Positions 7,009 to 7,123 of a DNA stretch of 7,123 bases are shown here, in pieces; positions within the stretch are counted from its first letter, which is position 1; every line of letters begins with the position of its first letter. The notes under the pieces are model-generated. The model was not told the DNA's origin. It worked only from the letters and a program-made list of their open reading frames with translations, and made no database searches. The position numbers and the translations under genes are program-made. This stretch comes from Paracoccaceae bacterium. GTDB taxonomy: Bacteria; Pseudomonadota; Alphaproteobacteria; Rhodobacterales; Rhodobacteraceae. The stretch is from assembly GCA_007134805.1 (NCBI GenBank), contig SLKB01000148.1, positions 1 through 7,123 on the forward strand, given 5' to 3'.

Positions 7009-7022
7009 TGGCATTCTTGCCA
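7009..7022. repeat. Short inverted repeat TGGCA-TTCT-TGCCA
   Basis: This is a perfect 5-base dyad with a 4-base spacer, about 100 bases upstream of the ftsY start and 43 bases before the possible start at 7065. It could be an operator for a dimeric regulator or a chance dyad; no regulator is implied by the sequence. Confidence 0.25.
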
Positions 7023-7064
7023 TCGCGTGCTAAACGAAAGCCACCTCGTTCGTACAGGCAGCCC

Positions 7065-7123
7065 ATGCTCACGACCCGCCCGCCGATACCGCGCCCCGTG
7101 CCGATCTGGCCCTTCGTCGCGGC
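7065..7123 (+). CDS. Possible start of an unidentified gene, cut by the right edge
   Basis: An ATG at 7065 opens a frame with no stop to the window end and would encode MLTTRPPIPRPVPIWPFVAA. Proline-rich residues followed by a hydrophobic turn (IWPFVAA) could be the cytoplasmic lead into a first membrane segment, but about 20 residues are too few to identify a family. No good Shine-Dalgarno sequence precedes it; the nearest is a weak CAGGCA (7055-7060). The position, divergent from ftsY after a gene-free gap, is plausible for a real start. It may instead be a shadow frame or an internal ATG. Confidence 0.35.
   Translation, partial: MLTTRPPIPRPVPIWPFVA

Larger units (their letters stand above)
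6909..7064. promoter_or_regulatory. Intergenic region upstream of ftsY
   Basis: These 156 bases lie between ftsY and a possible divergent gene at 7065. Apart from the ftsY RBS, I see no clear -35/-10 pair on either strand. The hexamer GCGCCA occurs three times (6960-6965, 6975-6980, 7002-7007), and there is one short inverted repeat at 7009-7022. The ftsY promoter is expected here by position only. Open frames crossing this stretch do not look coding. Confidence 0.3.

Overview
The window looks like an ordinary stretch of chromosome from a high-G+C alphaproteobacterium, most likely of the Rhodobacterales/Paracoccaceae group. This rests on protein style: an RND adaptor with a C-terminal helical tail, a stand-alone DsbD-alpha-like protein beside a YqgE/AlgH protein, and an FtsY with a short A domain. 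It also rests on the strong GC-rich codon bias, which leaves long shadow reading frames opposite the real genes. The taxonomic call is inference from remembered family features; no search was run.

Layout. Positions 2-898 (+) hold the 3' part of an RND-efflux periplasmic adaptor gene cut by the left edge. Five bases later, 904-4332 (+) encodes the complete RND permease (1142 aa), so the two form one transcription unit. Convergent to it, and overlapping its last 28 bases, is a secreted DsbD-alpha-like protein (4305-5111, -). A 136-base divergent gap (5112-5247) separates that gene from a YqgE/AlgH-family gene (5248-5844, +). The YqgE/AlgH gene overlaps the end of ftsY by 10 bases (5835-6908, -), again tail to tail. 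After a 156-base gap, a possible new plus-strand gene starts at 7065 and runs off the right edge.

How the genes work together. The adaptor and permease should form the inner-membrane and periplasmic parts of a proton-driven tripartite exporter; no outer-membrane channel gene is in the window. The DsbD-like protein is predicted to act in the same periplasmic space in thiol redox chemistry, but the sequence gives no reason to tie it to the pump. YqgE/AlgH is a conserved protein of unclear function. FtsY is the GTPase receptor that docks SRP-ribosome complexes at the membrane. There is no gene-free stretch over 300 bases, and I see no tRNA, rRNA, CRISPR, transposon or phage material.

I did not find a clearly new biological system. 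The most interesting points are details of the pump: a probable loss of the TM10 proton-relay lysine, a two-helix C-terminal extension on the permease, and a helical tail on the adaptor.
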